Shown: positions 18,679 to 28,485, counted from the stretch's first letter. The stretch: DNA of 64,000 bases from G963665495 sp963667575 (GCA_963667575.2 CAXXHY010000037.1:14107-78106), one strand, 5' to 3'. The notes: generated by a model from the letters alone, not told the origin. Translations and numbers: made by a program.

Positions 18679-20866
18679 ATGATGCCCTTTCGACAACTTG
18701 GTTTTCTCTTGCTGCTTGGCTGTTTCCTGGCCGTTGCAGCCCCTCCCGCCATGGCGGATGCCACCTATACGCAACGTTTGACCATTACCAACAACTGTGG
18801 CGACGACGCCTGGATGTTCGTAGTGCCACCAGTTGACGACATAGGATTTCCTCAATCCAGTTACTGGGTTTCGGAAAATGGAGCCACGGAAGTTTGCGCC
18901 GCGGATATGGACGAATGCGACAACGCCAATACGCAATACAAAATCGTCATCAAACAAGGAAAAAGCAAAACATTCTACATCCCGGATGCCGGTTCGGCTT
19001 CCTGCAAAAGCCTATTTCAAGCTGGGCTGCGTGGACAGCGACAATTCCACCTTCAAGGAATTCGGAGACTGCAAACTGGGCGCGGATTTCGGCAATTCCA
19101 CACTGGGAAACGATCTGGCCGGTACGCATACCTGGTTTGAAGTCACCTGGGGATGCAATGAAACGGATTACAACACGTATTGCAAAGACGACCCCTCCTC
19201 GGCGACCTGCTTTGCCCACTGCGCGGAAAATCCCTCCATCAATCCCAATACAGGCAAAAACGAAGGGCTCGGGGCGACGGATTATTTCGATATCAGCGTG
19301 GTTGACGGATACGGCGTACCCATGTCCGTTGCGGCTTCCGGAGACGGGACCGACCAGTGCGGAGATGGAATTTCTTCAAAGGACCTGGGGTTTCTGGACC
19401 TGGCCAGCTGCCCGTCGGAAACATCCGCGACCCTGGCTGTTCCGGAAAGCGGCGACGAAGCGGCCATTTATACCTGGCTGGACGGCGAACAAAAAGCCAT
19501 CAGCATGTTGAGCACCACCAGCAACGGCTATTCGCAGAACTGCGCGCATCCGCACAGCTGGTTCAGCGGCAATGTTCTGGGAACCACTATTACCGATGAT
19601 CCGCGTCCCATCGCTCCGGCCACTTCCGGCAGTGATTGCAACTCGGCCAACTGGTACGGCTGCGCCAATGCCTGCAACAACTCCAGCGGTACCGCAGTCA
19701 CCCCGTCCGGCGGCGCGACGCAATGCCAGGCAGGCCCCGAAGACGGTAGTAAGAACGTCGCCAAGACCAATTTCGTACGCCGCCTGAAGGCCATGGGCAT
19801 CACCGGTTACACCTGGCAGTTCGACGACGCCACAGGGGAGGCCACCTGTCCGCAGGGGCTGACCTATACGCTGACGCTCTGCCCGCTCAAAGCCGGACAG
19901 ACTCCCTACGATACGTCCACCCAGAGCTGGAAATTCGTCAGCGACAGCAACAGCTGCACCCTGGCGGACGACGGCGACGACGACACCTATACGACCTATT
20001 GGGACTGCATCAGCAGCAATGCGACTTATACCACGGCAGTGCACACCAACGTGACCTACTGCGTACCGGATAGTGGTGGCGAATACGCCAACTATGCCGC
20101 CTGCGCCAAAACGCTTGATGCGGTGCCCGATACCCAGGAGGATCTGATCTGGCGAAATACGGAAACCGGCATAAACGCCGTATGGCATTTGAACGGAGAA
20201 ACCGTATCTTCGTACAAGGCCATACAAAAACTCAAAGATCAGAACTGGAATATTGCCGGATCGTTTGATTTCAACAATGACGGCTATTCCGATTTACTCT
20301 GGCACAACCTTGATTCGGGCAAAAATGCCATCTGGTATTTAAAACGACATGTCCTCCAGAGCTGGGTTCTTATCGACGATACCGCCAATGTCTGGGACCC
20401 GAAAGGTGTGGGAGATTTCGACAATAACGGAACAATCGACATTGTCTGGAGAAACAGCAAAACCGGCGCCAACTTCGTCTGGTACATGGACGACGCCACC
20501 CGTACGGGTGAAGTCAGCCTGCCCAAACGCGAACTGCCCTGGGAACTGGGCGGTGTGGCGGATTTCAACAGCGACGACCATCCGGACCTGCTGTGGCGCA
20601 ACCCGGACACGGGAGAAAACGACATCTGGCTGATGAACGGCACCACCCGGACAGAGACGGTCTCATTGCCAGAGGCGGAAACACGCTGGGAAATCGTCGG
20701 CACCATGGATGCCAACAACCGTGGTCAGGTGGACATAATCTGGCGCCGCCCGGCAAAGAAACAGACAGGAATATGGCGGATGAAAGGCACGTCCATGGCA
20801 AGTTCCGGACTGCTGGATGGCGCGCCTTCCAGCTGGGAAGTACAGGGAACAGGCGTCATCTATTGA
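18679..20866 (+). CDS. Secreted thaumatin-like protein with VCBS/FG-GAP-like repeats (one frameshift)
   Basis: About 730 residues once a frameshift is repaired. The signal peptide (MPFRQLGFLLLLGCF..) ends near AMADA. The thaumatin-like domain is shown by LTITNNCGDDAW, VTWGCNETDYNTYC, DYFDISVVDGYGVPM and YTWQFDDATGEATCP, and has many Cys. From about base 20135, five repeats of about 49 residues follow, of the form DLLWRN..TG...W.M, with Asp-rich DFNNDGYSD loops that resemble calcium-binding VCBS/FG-GAP repeats. Removing one A from AAAA at 19006-19009 joins the two frames as SCKAYFKLGC. AAGGAG precedes the ATG pair at 18679/18682. Probably extracellular or surface-bound and carbohydrate- or protein-binding; no catalytic role is visible. 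Confidence 0.75.
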
Positions 20867-20886
20867 TGCGCGTTTTATGAAACGAA

Positions 20887-20930
20887 AAAAGCCGGGCAGG
20901 AAAGAATCCAGCCCGGCTTTTCTTTTTTTT
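20887..20930 (+). terminator. Bidirectional terminator
   Basis: An 11-base stem AAAAGCCGGGC (20887-20897) with 20911-20921 is followed by a T-rich run and preceded by an A-run, so it can serve both the repeat gene and the convergent LysE gene ending at 20940. Confidence 0.85.
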
Positions 20931-20939
20931 TGAAAGAAA

Positions 20940-21575
20940 CTAGCGCTCCATGAATGCCAAGCGGATGCCGAGACCGACCAGAACGGCACCAAGCGTACGG
21001 TCCAGCCAGAGTCCGAGCCGACGGCTGGATCTGAGTTTGGAGGTCAGACGATCGCTGAGCATGATCAGGGGCGGTTCGATAAAGCCCGCCACAACGATGA
21101 TCAGGGTCCCGTGCAGCAACAGCTGAATCCAGACCGGGCCGGCGCCCGGCACCACGAACTGCGGCAAAAAGGCCAGAAAAAAAGTCGCCACCTTGGGGTT
21201 CAGCAAATCAATCAAAACGCCCTGGCGAAAAACGCCCCAACCGCTGCCAATGGCCTGGCCGTCCGAGGGAAGAAAAGAATCTCCCTGGGATCTGAGGGCC
21301 TGCACGCCCAGCCAGAGCAGATACAGGACGCCGATCCACTTGACCACGGAAAATGCCGTGGCCGATGCGGCGATGATGGCGGAAAGCCCCAATGCTGCCA
21401 GCAGAACATGCCCCATGGCACCGCTCCAGATGCCGAACATGGCCGCCATGCCCATACGCTTGCCGCCTTTGACCGTGTGCGTCAGAATAAAGGCCATGTC
21501 GGGTCCGGGCGCCAGATTCAGCAGCACGGCTGCCGCCAGAAACGAAGTCCAATGGGCGATACTGTAATCAAACAT
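20940..21575 (-). CDS. LysE family translocator
   Basis: A 211-residue membrane exporter with about six helices. It opens with the LysE/RhtB motif LNLAPGPDMAFILTHT and continues with GIWSGAMGHVLLAALG and KWIGVLYLLWLGVQALR. Such proteins export amino acids or small metabolites. AAAAGGAAATAAC before the ATG lies inside the end of the PspA-like gene; the gap between the genes is a single base, so it is the last gene of the binding protein-DUF2491-PspA operon. Substrate unknown. Confidence 0.87.
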   Translation of the reverse strand: MFDYSIAHWTSFLAAAVLLNLAPGPDMAFILTHTVKGGKRMGMAAMFGIWSGAMGHVLLAALGLSAIIAASATAFSVVKWIGVLYLLWLGVQALRSQGDSFLPSDGQAIGSGWGVFRQGVLIDLLNPKVATFFLAFLPQFVVPGAGPVWIQLLLHGTLIIVVAGFIEPPLIMLSDRLTSKLRSSRRLGLWLDRTLGAVLVGLGIRLAFMER

Positions 21576-21576
21576 G

Positions 21577-22347
21577 TTATTTCCTTTTCAGGGCAGCCAA
21601 ACGGTCCGAAATATTGGTTGGCTTGGGTTCGCCTCCACCGGCTTCCTTCATGGCGTCGGCTATCAATTGATTTTCGCCGCCTTCCTTTTCTGTTGAAAGC
21701 AACCTGGCCTTCATTTTGGCGGCTTCGGCGCGCGAGTTGGCCTGGTCCGCACTCTTCTGCATGGCGGAAAGCGCACTGCCGAGCTGATCGGTCTCGGAGC
21801 GCAATCCGGCCAGACGGGCACTCTGTTCGGCCTTTTCCTTGGCGCGCTCTTCGCGCACTTTGGCCATCTGCATGTCTTTTTTGGCCTTGTCCAGGGTATG
21901 ACGCGCGGTTTTGAGTTTTTGGGCGGCCGCCTTGGCAACCTCTTCGAGCTCATTCATGAACTCCTTGGCTTCCACGGCTTCGCTCATTTCGCGTTCTATT
22001 TCGGGCTGCATTTCTTCGAGTTCGCCCACAAGTTCGTTCAGAGCTTTTTCAATGGCAGAAGCCGCATCCCCGGCTGCCCCTGTCAGTTTGTTCTGCAACA
22101 ATTCCGCAGCTTTCATCCGCTGCTCGTACAGGGCCTGGATGGCGTCGGCCTCGCCCTGCTCTTTTTCATAACTGGCGCGCGCTTCCGCCACCTGACGCGT
22201 CAGCTTGTCCAGATTATCTTCCATCTGTTTGATTTCTGCAGCGGATGCGGTTTCCGGATCCCAGGCGGCAAGCGCCTGCACAATGCTCCTGCCGGTTTCC
22301 TTGACCTTTTCACCGCCGAAATTTTTCACAAAGCTAAAAAAACCCAT
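21577..22347 (-). CDS. PspA/IM30 family protein, YjfJ-like
   Basis: A 256-residue, almost fully coiled-coil protein. The N-terminus MGFFSFVKNFGGEKVKET fits the amphipathic membrane helix of PspA relatives, and long helical segments run through residues 40-215. AGGAGAACTCT before ATG 22347 fixes the start. PspA/IM30 proteins form ESCRT-III-like assemblies that stabilise damaged inner membranes. The neighbouring DUF2491 gene points to the E. coli yjfJ type rather than pspA proper. Cytoplasmic and membrane-bound by inference. Confidence 0.78.
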   Translation of the reverse strand: MGFFSFVKNFGGEKVKETGRSIVQALAAWDPETASAAEIKQMEDNLDKLTRQVAEARASYEKEQGEADAIQALYEQRMKAAELLQNKLTGAAGDAASAIEKALNELVGELEEMQPEIEREMSEAVEAKEFMNELEEVAKAAAQKLKTARHTLDKAKKDMQMAKVREERAKEKAEQSARLAGLRSETDQLGSALSAMQKSADQANSRAEAAKMKARLLSTEKEGGENQLIADAMKEAGGGEPKPTNISDRLAALKRK

Positions 22348-22405
22348 AGAGTTCTCCTGTTGGTGGTAACGCTGCCCAGGCAGCAAGAGTATACAGTTCG
22401 AAGTA

Positions 22406-23119
22406 TCAATACACTACTGTAATACCCATCGGGTTGAAATCAATACCCACAAGAATATGTACGCAGGCTCCATCCTGATGTTCTTCCGCTGACAGCAGCG
22501 TGTATTCCGCAAAATCGTCCGCTTCGCTGACCCAACGGCCGTACAGCATTGCGGCATGCTGCACCTGCGCCTGGTCCTGGCCGTGGCTGTCCAGAAAAAC
22601 ATTCTCCGCAAATTCCACCGGCGGCACATAGGGCGCATCGCTGTCGCTCCAGGCACGATCATAGAGCGTACCGTCCCTGGTCTCGAACTGCGAAAGTCCG
22701 ATGGAACCGTCAACCGAACTGAGCCAGAAATCCCATTCGTCGTTATCCGCCGGATAAATGGTGTCCAATGAGGAAAACAAGCGGGTTTCCTCAAGATTGC
22801 CTTCCGGCCCGACAACCAGTTCCAGCATGGATTGTTCATCCGACTCGGATTCAAGATAAAATCGATGCGCCACCGGACCGTTCAATTTGATGTGTCCGTA
22901 GGCGCGAATCAATTGGGTCTTGCCGGGGAACCCGAACTTCAGGGCATCCCCATGCAGCAGAAAACCTGTTTCATCCAGTTCGATTTTCCCCCCGATATGC
23001 AATCCGAGAGGAAGATCATGATCAACGGATTTCTGCTTTTTATTGCCGGTAAACACCTCTTTGAGGCCACCGGCCTTTTTCCTGGCAATAGCCGAAAAAA
23101 TACGCCATTCTCCTGCCAT
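22406..23119 (-). CDS. DUF2491 family protein (YjfK-like)
   Basis: A 237-residue protein starting at ATG 23119 with AAAGGAG nine bases upstream. It carries DUF2491 features: DLPLGLHIGGKIELDE near the N-terminus, an acidic Trp-rich middle (DNDEWDFWLSSVDGSIG) and a beta-rich C-terminus. No signal peptide or membrane segment is seen. DUF2491 genes regularly sit next to PspA homologues (yjfJ-yjfK), as here, which suggests a helper role in the membrane-stress assembly. Confidence 0.78.
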   Translation of the reverse strand: MAGEWRIFSAIARKKAGGLKEVFTGNKKQKSVDHDLPLGLHIGGKIELDETGFLLHGDALKFGFPGKTQLIRAYGHIKLNGPVAHRFYLESESDEQSMLELVVGPEGNLEETRLFSSLDTIYPADNDEWDFWLSSVDGSIGLSQFETRDGTLYDRAWSDSDAPYVPPVEFAENVFLDSHGQDQAQVQHAAMLYGRWVSEADDFAEYTLLSAEEHQDGACVHILVGIDFNPMGITVVY

Positions 23120-23130
23120 GTCCGGCTCCT

Positions 23131-24819
23131 TTATTCGAGTCCGCTGACGCGTTTGGCCACTTCCGGCTGCGCTTCCATGACAGCGAAGCTGAGGGTGTCC
23201 ATGGCATCGGATCCGTATTTTTCCACCCATTCCGTACGTACGACAAACACCGCATCAACGGCCAGGGTCTCAATATCGTGGCCGAAAATAAATCCCTTCT
23301 GCAAGGCCGGATACACCTTGGAAGGAATGTCCACAAAGGTGTAGATCCTGTTGCCGTGGCTGTCGTGCGCGTCATTGAAATCCCAGTCGTCCACCGCCAC
23401 CAGCCGCAGATTCCCGTGTTCTTTCGCCAGTTGCTCAGCCGTACGCAGCAATCCGCTGTTCAGGCCGGCAACGTACATCATCACGGCGTTGGGATCCTTT
23501 TGCACAATGGCCAATGCGTCTTCATAGGAGGCATACCTGGTCGGGATCTTGCGGTAGTGCTCGTCCTCCATACAGAGCCCTTCCCAGGACATGCCGACTC
23601 CCGAGCCCTTGGGACCGATATACAGCGTGTTCACATCCGGATCGATATCCTTGACCGACTTGATGCCGGAATCCCGATTGGCGATCATCTGGATGGCTTC
23701 CTTGTACAAAGGGGTCTGTTCGGAAATGATGGAAGCCCCCTGATTCAACCGGCTGAAGACTTCAAAGGCATCCGACTGCACCATGGCCGCATCCACCTTC
23801 CCCTCAAGCAGCAGGCGCAGATTATCCATGGATCCTGCGGTGGTCTGCAAGTTGACATCCAGCCCCTTGGCCGCTTTTTTGAGCAGTTCGCCAAAATACT
23901 GGTAATTGCCCGTGGACGAAGCAGTGGCCATGCGCAACGGAGCCTTGTCCGTTTCCTTTTGCGCCAGAACGTCCCCGGCAAGGGCCACTTCTGCGGGCAC
24001 TCCGGGCGGCAGATAGCCGGGATCGCGCGGACCACTCATTCCAGCTGTTTTGGCGTCCAGAGCCTCGAGTTTGGCCTTGAGTTCGGCGTTGTCCTCGGCC
24101 AGCTTGTCCGCCTCGGCCCGCCATTCCTGATAGCCCGGATCACTGGCATGGTCGTAGGCAGCCCGTGCGTAACCGGGAGTCATCACATGATCCAGAATCA
24201 TCCACCAGAACAGCGCATCCCACATGCCGAAACGCGGGAAACCGCTGTAGGCGTACCCTGGAGCGCGCCATCCCATGCCGCGATAGTACGAATCCCGGCG
24301 ACCATAATGGGTGTTATAATCAAAACGCCCATAATTCTTTGCCTTATTGAATATGGGATCACTCTTGTACTTTGAGGCAGAAGGCGGAGGCGGTGGCGTT
24401 TTGCTGAATTTCGAGGTTTCCTGCTTGTAGGCGTTCAGCGACTGACCAGCTTTTTGCTTGCGCAGACTGTCGGCCTGTGCCCTGGAATAGCGCGAAGGCT
24501 TGCTGAATCCGGAGCTTTTCTGTGTGGGCTTGCTGTATCCCTGGGATTGGGCACTCTGGCTACTGCTCGGTGCGGACTTGGACGCACCGGGCTTGGAATA
24601 GCCGGAAGATTTTTTGCTGGATCCGAACCATCCGCCGCCGCTGCGCTGTCCCCACACCGAACGACTCGGGGAAGACCTGCGAAAAAACGAACCGGACGAA
24701 CGGGGCGAACGGAAACTGCTCCGTCTGGCATCCGCCGTATCCACATGCAGACACAGTTCGCCGCCCACAAGACACAGGGTCAGACAGGCTACCACCACCA
24801 TCAGTAAACGCGCACGCAT
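23131..24819 (-). CDS. Secreted protein: Ser/Arg-rich N-terminus plus TAXI-like solute-binding domain
   Basis: A 562-residue protein. ATG 24819 was chosen for GAGGAG six bases upstream. A signal peptide or anchor (residues 1-30) is followed by about 130 residues rich in Ser, Arg, Gly and Lys (GQRSGGGWFGSSKKSSGYSK), a Tyr/Gly-rich stretch with WDALFWWMI, a short coiled coil (LAEDNAELKAKLEAL), then about 280 residues like TRAP-TAXI/NMT1 binding proteins: TASSTGNYQYFGELLKKAA, GKVDAAMVQSDAFEVF, TLYIGPKGSGVGMSW. First gene of the DUF2491-PspA-LysE operon. The domain may sense a ligand rather than feed a transporter, since no TRAP permease is near. Confidence 0.7.
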   Translation of the reverse strand: MRARLLMVVVACLTLCLVGGELCLHVDTADARRSSFRSPRSSGSFFRRSSPSRSVWGQRSGGGWFGSSKKSSGYSKPGASKSAPSSSQSAQSQGYSKPTQKSSGFSKPSRYSRAQADSLRKQKAGQSLNAYKQETSKFSKTPPPPPSASKYKSDPIFNKAKNYGRFDYNTHYGRRDSYYRGMGWRAPGYAYSGFPRFGMWDALFWWMILDHVMTPGYARAAYDHASDPGYQEWRAEADKLAEDNAELKAKLEALDAKTAGMSGPRDPGYLPPGVPAEVALAGDVLAQKETDKAPLRMATASSTGNYQYFGELLKKAAKGLDVNLQTTAGSMDNLRLLLEGKVDAAMVQSDAFEVFSRLNQGASIISEQTPLYKEAIQMIANRDSGIKSVKDIDPDVNTLYIGPKGSGVGMSWEGLCMEDEHYRKIPTRYASYEDALAIVQKDPNAVMMYVAGLNSGLLRTAEQLAKEHGNLRLVAVDDWDFNDAHDSHGNRIYTFVDIPSKVYPALQKGFIFGHDIETLAVDAVFVVRTEWVEKYGSDAMDTLSFAVMEAQPEVAKRVSGLE

Positions 24820-24925
24820 GAGCACTCCTCAATTGAAATTTAACGGACCAGAAGCGGTCCTCGCCGTGCTGCCATCCGTGTTTGCATAAAAGAATGAAAG
24901 GGGTAATGCAAGGCTGGATATTCCG

Positions 24926-24968
24926 GCTCTGCCACTGGTTGATTATCCGCATCAACCAGCGGCAGAGC
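24926..24968. repeat. Long imperfect hairpin between chemoreceptor and stress operon
   Basis: Two 18-base arms (24926-24943 and 24951-24968) pair with a single A/C mismatch around a 7-base loop. It lies after the chemoreceptor stop and before the binding-protein gene on the minus strand. No U-tract follows in either direction, so it may be an RNA-processing or Rho-linked element. Confidence 0.55.
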
Positions 24969-24996
24969 ACTGCAAATAAAAAGAGGAATGGGAAAA

Positions 24997-26718
24997 TCAG
25001 CTTCTGCAGGTCGACATTCCCTGGCTGAGGCTTTGCATGCGTTCGAGCATGGATTGCAGTTCCTTGCCCAGAATATGCAAATCATCCGTGTCGCGACGAC
25101 ACCGTTCCACAAATGACGCGGATTCATCTGCCATCTGGCTGATTTCATTCGTAGAATTTGTGATGGTGTCTGTGGTGGCCGACTGTTGTTCGGCTGTGGT
25201 AGCAATGACGCGCACCCTGTCGGCCGTGCTTTCCGCCATGCGGACAATGGCTTCCAGTGCCTGCCCGGATTTATGGGTCAATTCAGTGCTGTTTTCCACC
25301 GCGCGTACGGATGCTTCGGTTTTTTCCAGACTCTTTTGCGAAGCGGACTGAATTTCATAAACCACTTCTGCCACTTCTTTTGTCGCGCTTACGGTTTTTT
25401 CCGCGAGTTTGCGTACCTCGTCCGCCACCACGGCAAAACCGCGCCCGGCTTCTCCGGCCCGTGCGGCCTCAATGGCCGCATTCAAGGCAAGCAGGTTTGT
25501 TTGCTCGGCAATATCGTTGATCACCGACAAAATTCTGCCAATGTCCTGTGCGTGGCGTTGCAATTCGTTCATGTCCACTTGCAGACTTTTGGATTTTTCC
25601 TGAATATCGGCAATGGCTGCTACCACATCGGCCACTACCCCGGATCCGTCCCTGGCATAGTTCTGCGTATCTTCGGCATTGGAAGCGGCATCCCCCGCAT
25701 TGGAAGCGACTTCCATCACAGTCGCGTTCATTTCCTGCATGGCTCCGGACAACTCCTGAGACCGGTCCTTTTGCCGCGCCGCCATCTCGGCGGATTCGCC
25801 GACCTGTCCTTTGAGTTTTTCCACTGTCCCGTTCAATCTATCGACAATGTCGGCAATCTTCACGGCAATGCCGCAGATTTCCTTGGTGAGCATCTCTGCC
25901 TGCTGTTCCTGACGCAAAGCTTCCGCTTTTTCCTGCTCGGCTTTCCCAGCCTGCAGCTTGGCGTTTTCACGTTCCGACTCCGCCTGATCAAGGGCTTCTT
26001 CCACGGTTGCCAGAAGTTTATTGATCCCTTCGCTCAAGCCATTCATTTCAAACGGCAGATGCCCCAGACGCAAGGTATAATTTCCCTGGCGTACCTTGAC
26101 GAAAAACTCAAGAATTCGCTTGAGAGGCCTGTTGACCCAACGCCCCAAAAGAACATTGATAATCGTAAGGGTTATCAGAAGCATCAGAGCTCCTCTGCCC
26201 AGGGAGATCAACGTATCCTTGCGCAATTGGGCCATATCCGCAGTGATATTGCGCGGTATGGCCACCACGCCGATGACTTTTCCACTTCCATTTTTAAGCT
26301 GCGTATACAGTGTTACAAGCTCTTTCTGATTCTTGTTGACACGTCTGAAAAGCGGTCCGGATGCAGTCATGACCTTTTTCAACCAGGGAAACATTTTTTC
26401 AGGAATGGTCAGGGAGTGTGTTTTTGCGGCATAAGCAAAGCCATTTCCCTGAGGAACGACAATGGAGATATTGAAGCCATATTTTTTTTTATACGGCATA
26501 AGGTCCGAATCCGAAGGCAGCAGGCCTTGTGCGGTGGTTTTCTGCTCCAATAACGGCACAATGAGATGGTATTGATATTCGGCCAGTTTTTGGGAATTGC
26601 TGGCAAGAATTTCCAGCCCGGTGCGATAGCCAAAATACAATTCAGCAGCGAGCATGATGACAATTATCAAGGTGATAAACAGCATCAAGCGCCTGCGCAA
26701 TGAGGATAAAACAGCCAT
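24997..26718 (-). CDS. Methyl-accepting chemotaxis protein
   Basis: A 573-residue chemoreceptor. ATG 26718 has GGGAGGGG just upstream. A membrane helix at about residues 12-32, a periplasmic sensor of about 135 residues, a second helix near 175-195, and a HAMP domain (NRPLKRILEFFVKVRQGNY). The signalling hairpin has AEQTNLLALNAAIEAARAGE. The sensor resembles a single Cache fold (LVTLYTQLKNGSGKVIGVV); the ligand is unknown. The C-terminus STCRS is not a CheR/CheB pentapeptide. Confidence 0.88.
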   Translation of the reverse strand: MAVLSSLRRRLMLFITLIIVIMLAAELYFGYRTGLEILASNSQKLAEYQYHLIVPLLEQKTTAQGLLPSDSDLMPYKKKYGFNISIVVPQGNGFAYAAKTHSLTIPEKMFPWLKKVMTASGPLFRRVNKNQKELVTLYTQLKNGSGKVIGVVAIPRNITADMAQLRKDTLISLGRGALMLLITLTIINVLLGRWVNRPLKRILEFFVKVRQGNYTLRLGHLPFEMNGLSEGINKLLATVEEALDQAESERENAKLQAGKAEQEKAEALRQEQQAEMLTKEICGIAVKIADIVDRLNGTVEKLKGQVGESAEMAARQKDRSQELSGAMQEMNATVMEVASNAGDAASNAEDTQNYARDGSGVVADVVAAIADIQEKSKSLQVDMNELQRHAQDIGRILSVINDIAEQTNLLALNAAIEAARAGEAGRGFAVVADEVRKLAEKTVSATKEVAEVVYEIQSASQKSLEKTEASVRAVENSTELTHKSGQALEAIVRMAESTADRVRVIATTAEQQSATTDTITNSTNEISQMADESASFVERCRRDTDDLHILGKELQSMLERMQSLSQGMSTCRS

Positions 26719-26864
26719 GTCCCCTCCCTGGGCAAACTCCCCCCGGAGATCAGGAAATAGCGTATGATACCCCATTTTCGGCTCAGGCTACAACAAAAAT
26801 TCCATTTTCTTCAAACAGGACAATTGCAATTTTTTACTAAAACGCCTTGAACCATGACAAAAAC

Positions 26865-26903
26865 AAAAAACTCCAGATCTGCCAAAGCACCTGGAGTTTT
26901 TTT
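26865..26903 (-). terminator. Terminator after the ArsR-permease-thioredoxin unit
   Basis: A 12-base stem (26865-26876 with 26891-26902, AAAAAACTCCAG) is flanked by A-runs and T-runs on both sides. On the minus strand it lies just beyond the thioredoxin-like gene. Confidence 0.8.
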
Positions 26904-26928
26904 ACCACTACACGCAGCAAATTTTAAG

Positions 26929-27162
26929 TTACGACAGAATCTTTTTCAACTCCTCAACCGATGGGACCTTGCCAACGACTTTGGCTTCTCCGTCCACCAC
27001 AAGGGCCGGGGTTACCATAACGCCGTACTCCATCATTTTGGAAATTTCCGTAATCTTTTCCAGCTCGAAATCAATGCCCAATTCCTGAGCAGCGGTCTCG
27101 GCATCCTTTTTCAATTTTTCACATTTGGGGCACCCGGTGCCCAGGACCAGAATCTTTTTCAT
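26929..27162 (-). CDS. Small thioredoxin-family redox protein (CPKC)
   Basis: A 77-residue thioredoxin-fold protein with active site GCPKCEKL near residues 10-17 and cis-proline loop VTPALVVDG. It matches the short redox-active disulfide proteins found next to ArsP/DUF318 permeases. ATG 27162 is preferred because TAAGGAGA lies eight bases upstream; ATG 27168 is too close. The ribosome site overlaps the end of the permease gene, so it is third in the arsR-permease-trx operon. It probably keeps a permease or metalloid thiol reduced. Confidence 0.85.
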   Translation of the reverse strand: MKKILVLGTGCPKCEKLKKDAETAAQELGIDFELEKITEISKMMEYGVMVTPALVVDGEAKVVGKVPSVEELKKILS

Positions 27163-27173
27163 GAACATTCTCC

Positions 27174-28474
27174 TTAAGATACCATATTACCGTAAATTAC
27201 TCCGGTGATTGTGGCCATGACGATGACCAGGGAAACAAATACGATGGTTTTTTGCGTGCCCATAACACTGCGTATGACCAGCATGTTCGGAAGACTCAGC
27301 GCCGGTCCGGCAAGCAGGAGCGCCAGCGCCGGCCCCTGCCCCATGCCGTTGCCGATGAGCCCCTGCAGAATGGGAACTTCTGTAAGCGTAGCGAAATACA
27401 TGAAAGCCCCGGCAAAAGATGCGAAAAAGTTTGCAGCCAGGGAGTTGCCGCCCACCGCACTGCTGACCCATTGCGAGGGGATCAGCCCTTCGTTGCCCGG
27501 ACGACCGAGCAGGATGCCGGCTGCCAGAACGCCGAACAACAGCAGCGGAAGAATCTGTTTGGCAAAGCCCCAGCTTTGGCCAAACCATTCGCCCAGCTCA
27601 TCCTGGCGCGTGCTGATGAGCATGGAAAGTCCCACCACACCCGCCACAAAGGCCAGAGAAGGCATGGACGGAAACACCAGCCCCAGCACAACGGCCGGAG
27701 CGGCCGCGTACGCGGCATGGGTCCATTTCACGTCGAACCAGGCCACAAGAGATAACACGAATCCAACGGCAAAAAACGCTGTAATATACCATTTCGCCGC
27801 GTAGATGGCTGCCCACAAGCCGCTGGTTTCCGCGGGCTTTCCCCAGTTGGCGAACACCAGCACGCCGACCATGCAGGCAAAATAGACCGCTGTCTTCCAA
27901 AGCGCCCGTTGCACATCCGGCGTGGGCATGGCAGCCATTTTGGCGGCCTTTTCCCTTCTTCCTTGCGATAAATAAAATGCATGACCAGGCCGATGATCAC
28001 ACTGAAAAGCACGGCTCCAACGGCTCTGGCCAGGCCGAGCTGCGGACCGAGCACCCGCGCGGTCAGGACTATGGCCAGCACGTTGATTGCCGGACCGGAG
28101 TACAAAAAGGCCGTGGCCGGACCAAGCCCGGCACCCATTCGGTAAATTCCCGCGAACAGCGGCAGAATGGTGCACGAGCATACGGCCAGAATGGTTCCAG
28201 AACAGGATGCCACGCCATAAGCCAGAACCTTGTTGGCCGTAGGTCCGAGATATTTCATCACCGAGGCCTGGCTGACGAAAACACCAATGGCTCCGGCAAT
28301 GAAAAATGCGGGCACAAGACAGAGCAGCACATGCTCCTGGGCGTACCATTTCACCAGATGAAAGGCTTCCAGTACGGCGTTGTCAAAGCGCGGCATTCCT
28401 ACGGGAAGATAAAAGAAAACCAGAAAACAGCTTATTATGACTGCCAGCGGCTTCCACTCTTTTTTCCAATCCAT
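27174..28474 (-). CDS. ArsP/DUF318 family permease (one frameshift)
   Basis: About 433 residues with some ten membrane helices after repairing one shift. The first part (28474 to ~27958) has VPAFFIAGAIGVFVSQ and SCSGTILAVCSCTILPLFAG, a Cys-rich signature of this permease family. The second part has SLAANFFASFAGAFMYFATL and GPALSLPNMLVIRSVMG. Adding one base in the GGGAAAA tract near 27955 joins the frames as KEEGEKAAKM. Family members such as ArsP export methylated or organic arsenicals; others are uncharacterised. The ArsR-type regulator and thioredoxin beside it support metalloid or redox-linked export. Confidence 0.8.
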
Positions 28475-28485
28475 GACAACCTCTT

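Noticed and set aside
25186..26553. A 455-codon plus-strand frame opposite the second chemoreceptor
   Set aside because: Antisense shadow of a gene with a full MCP signalling domain.
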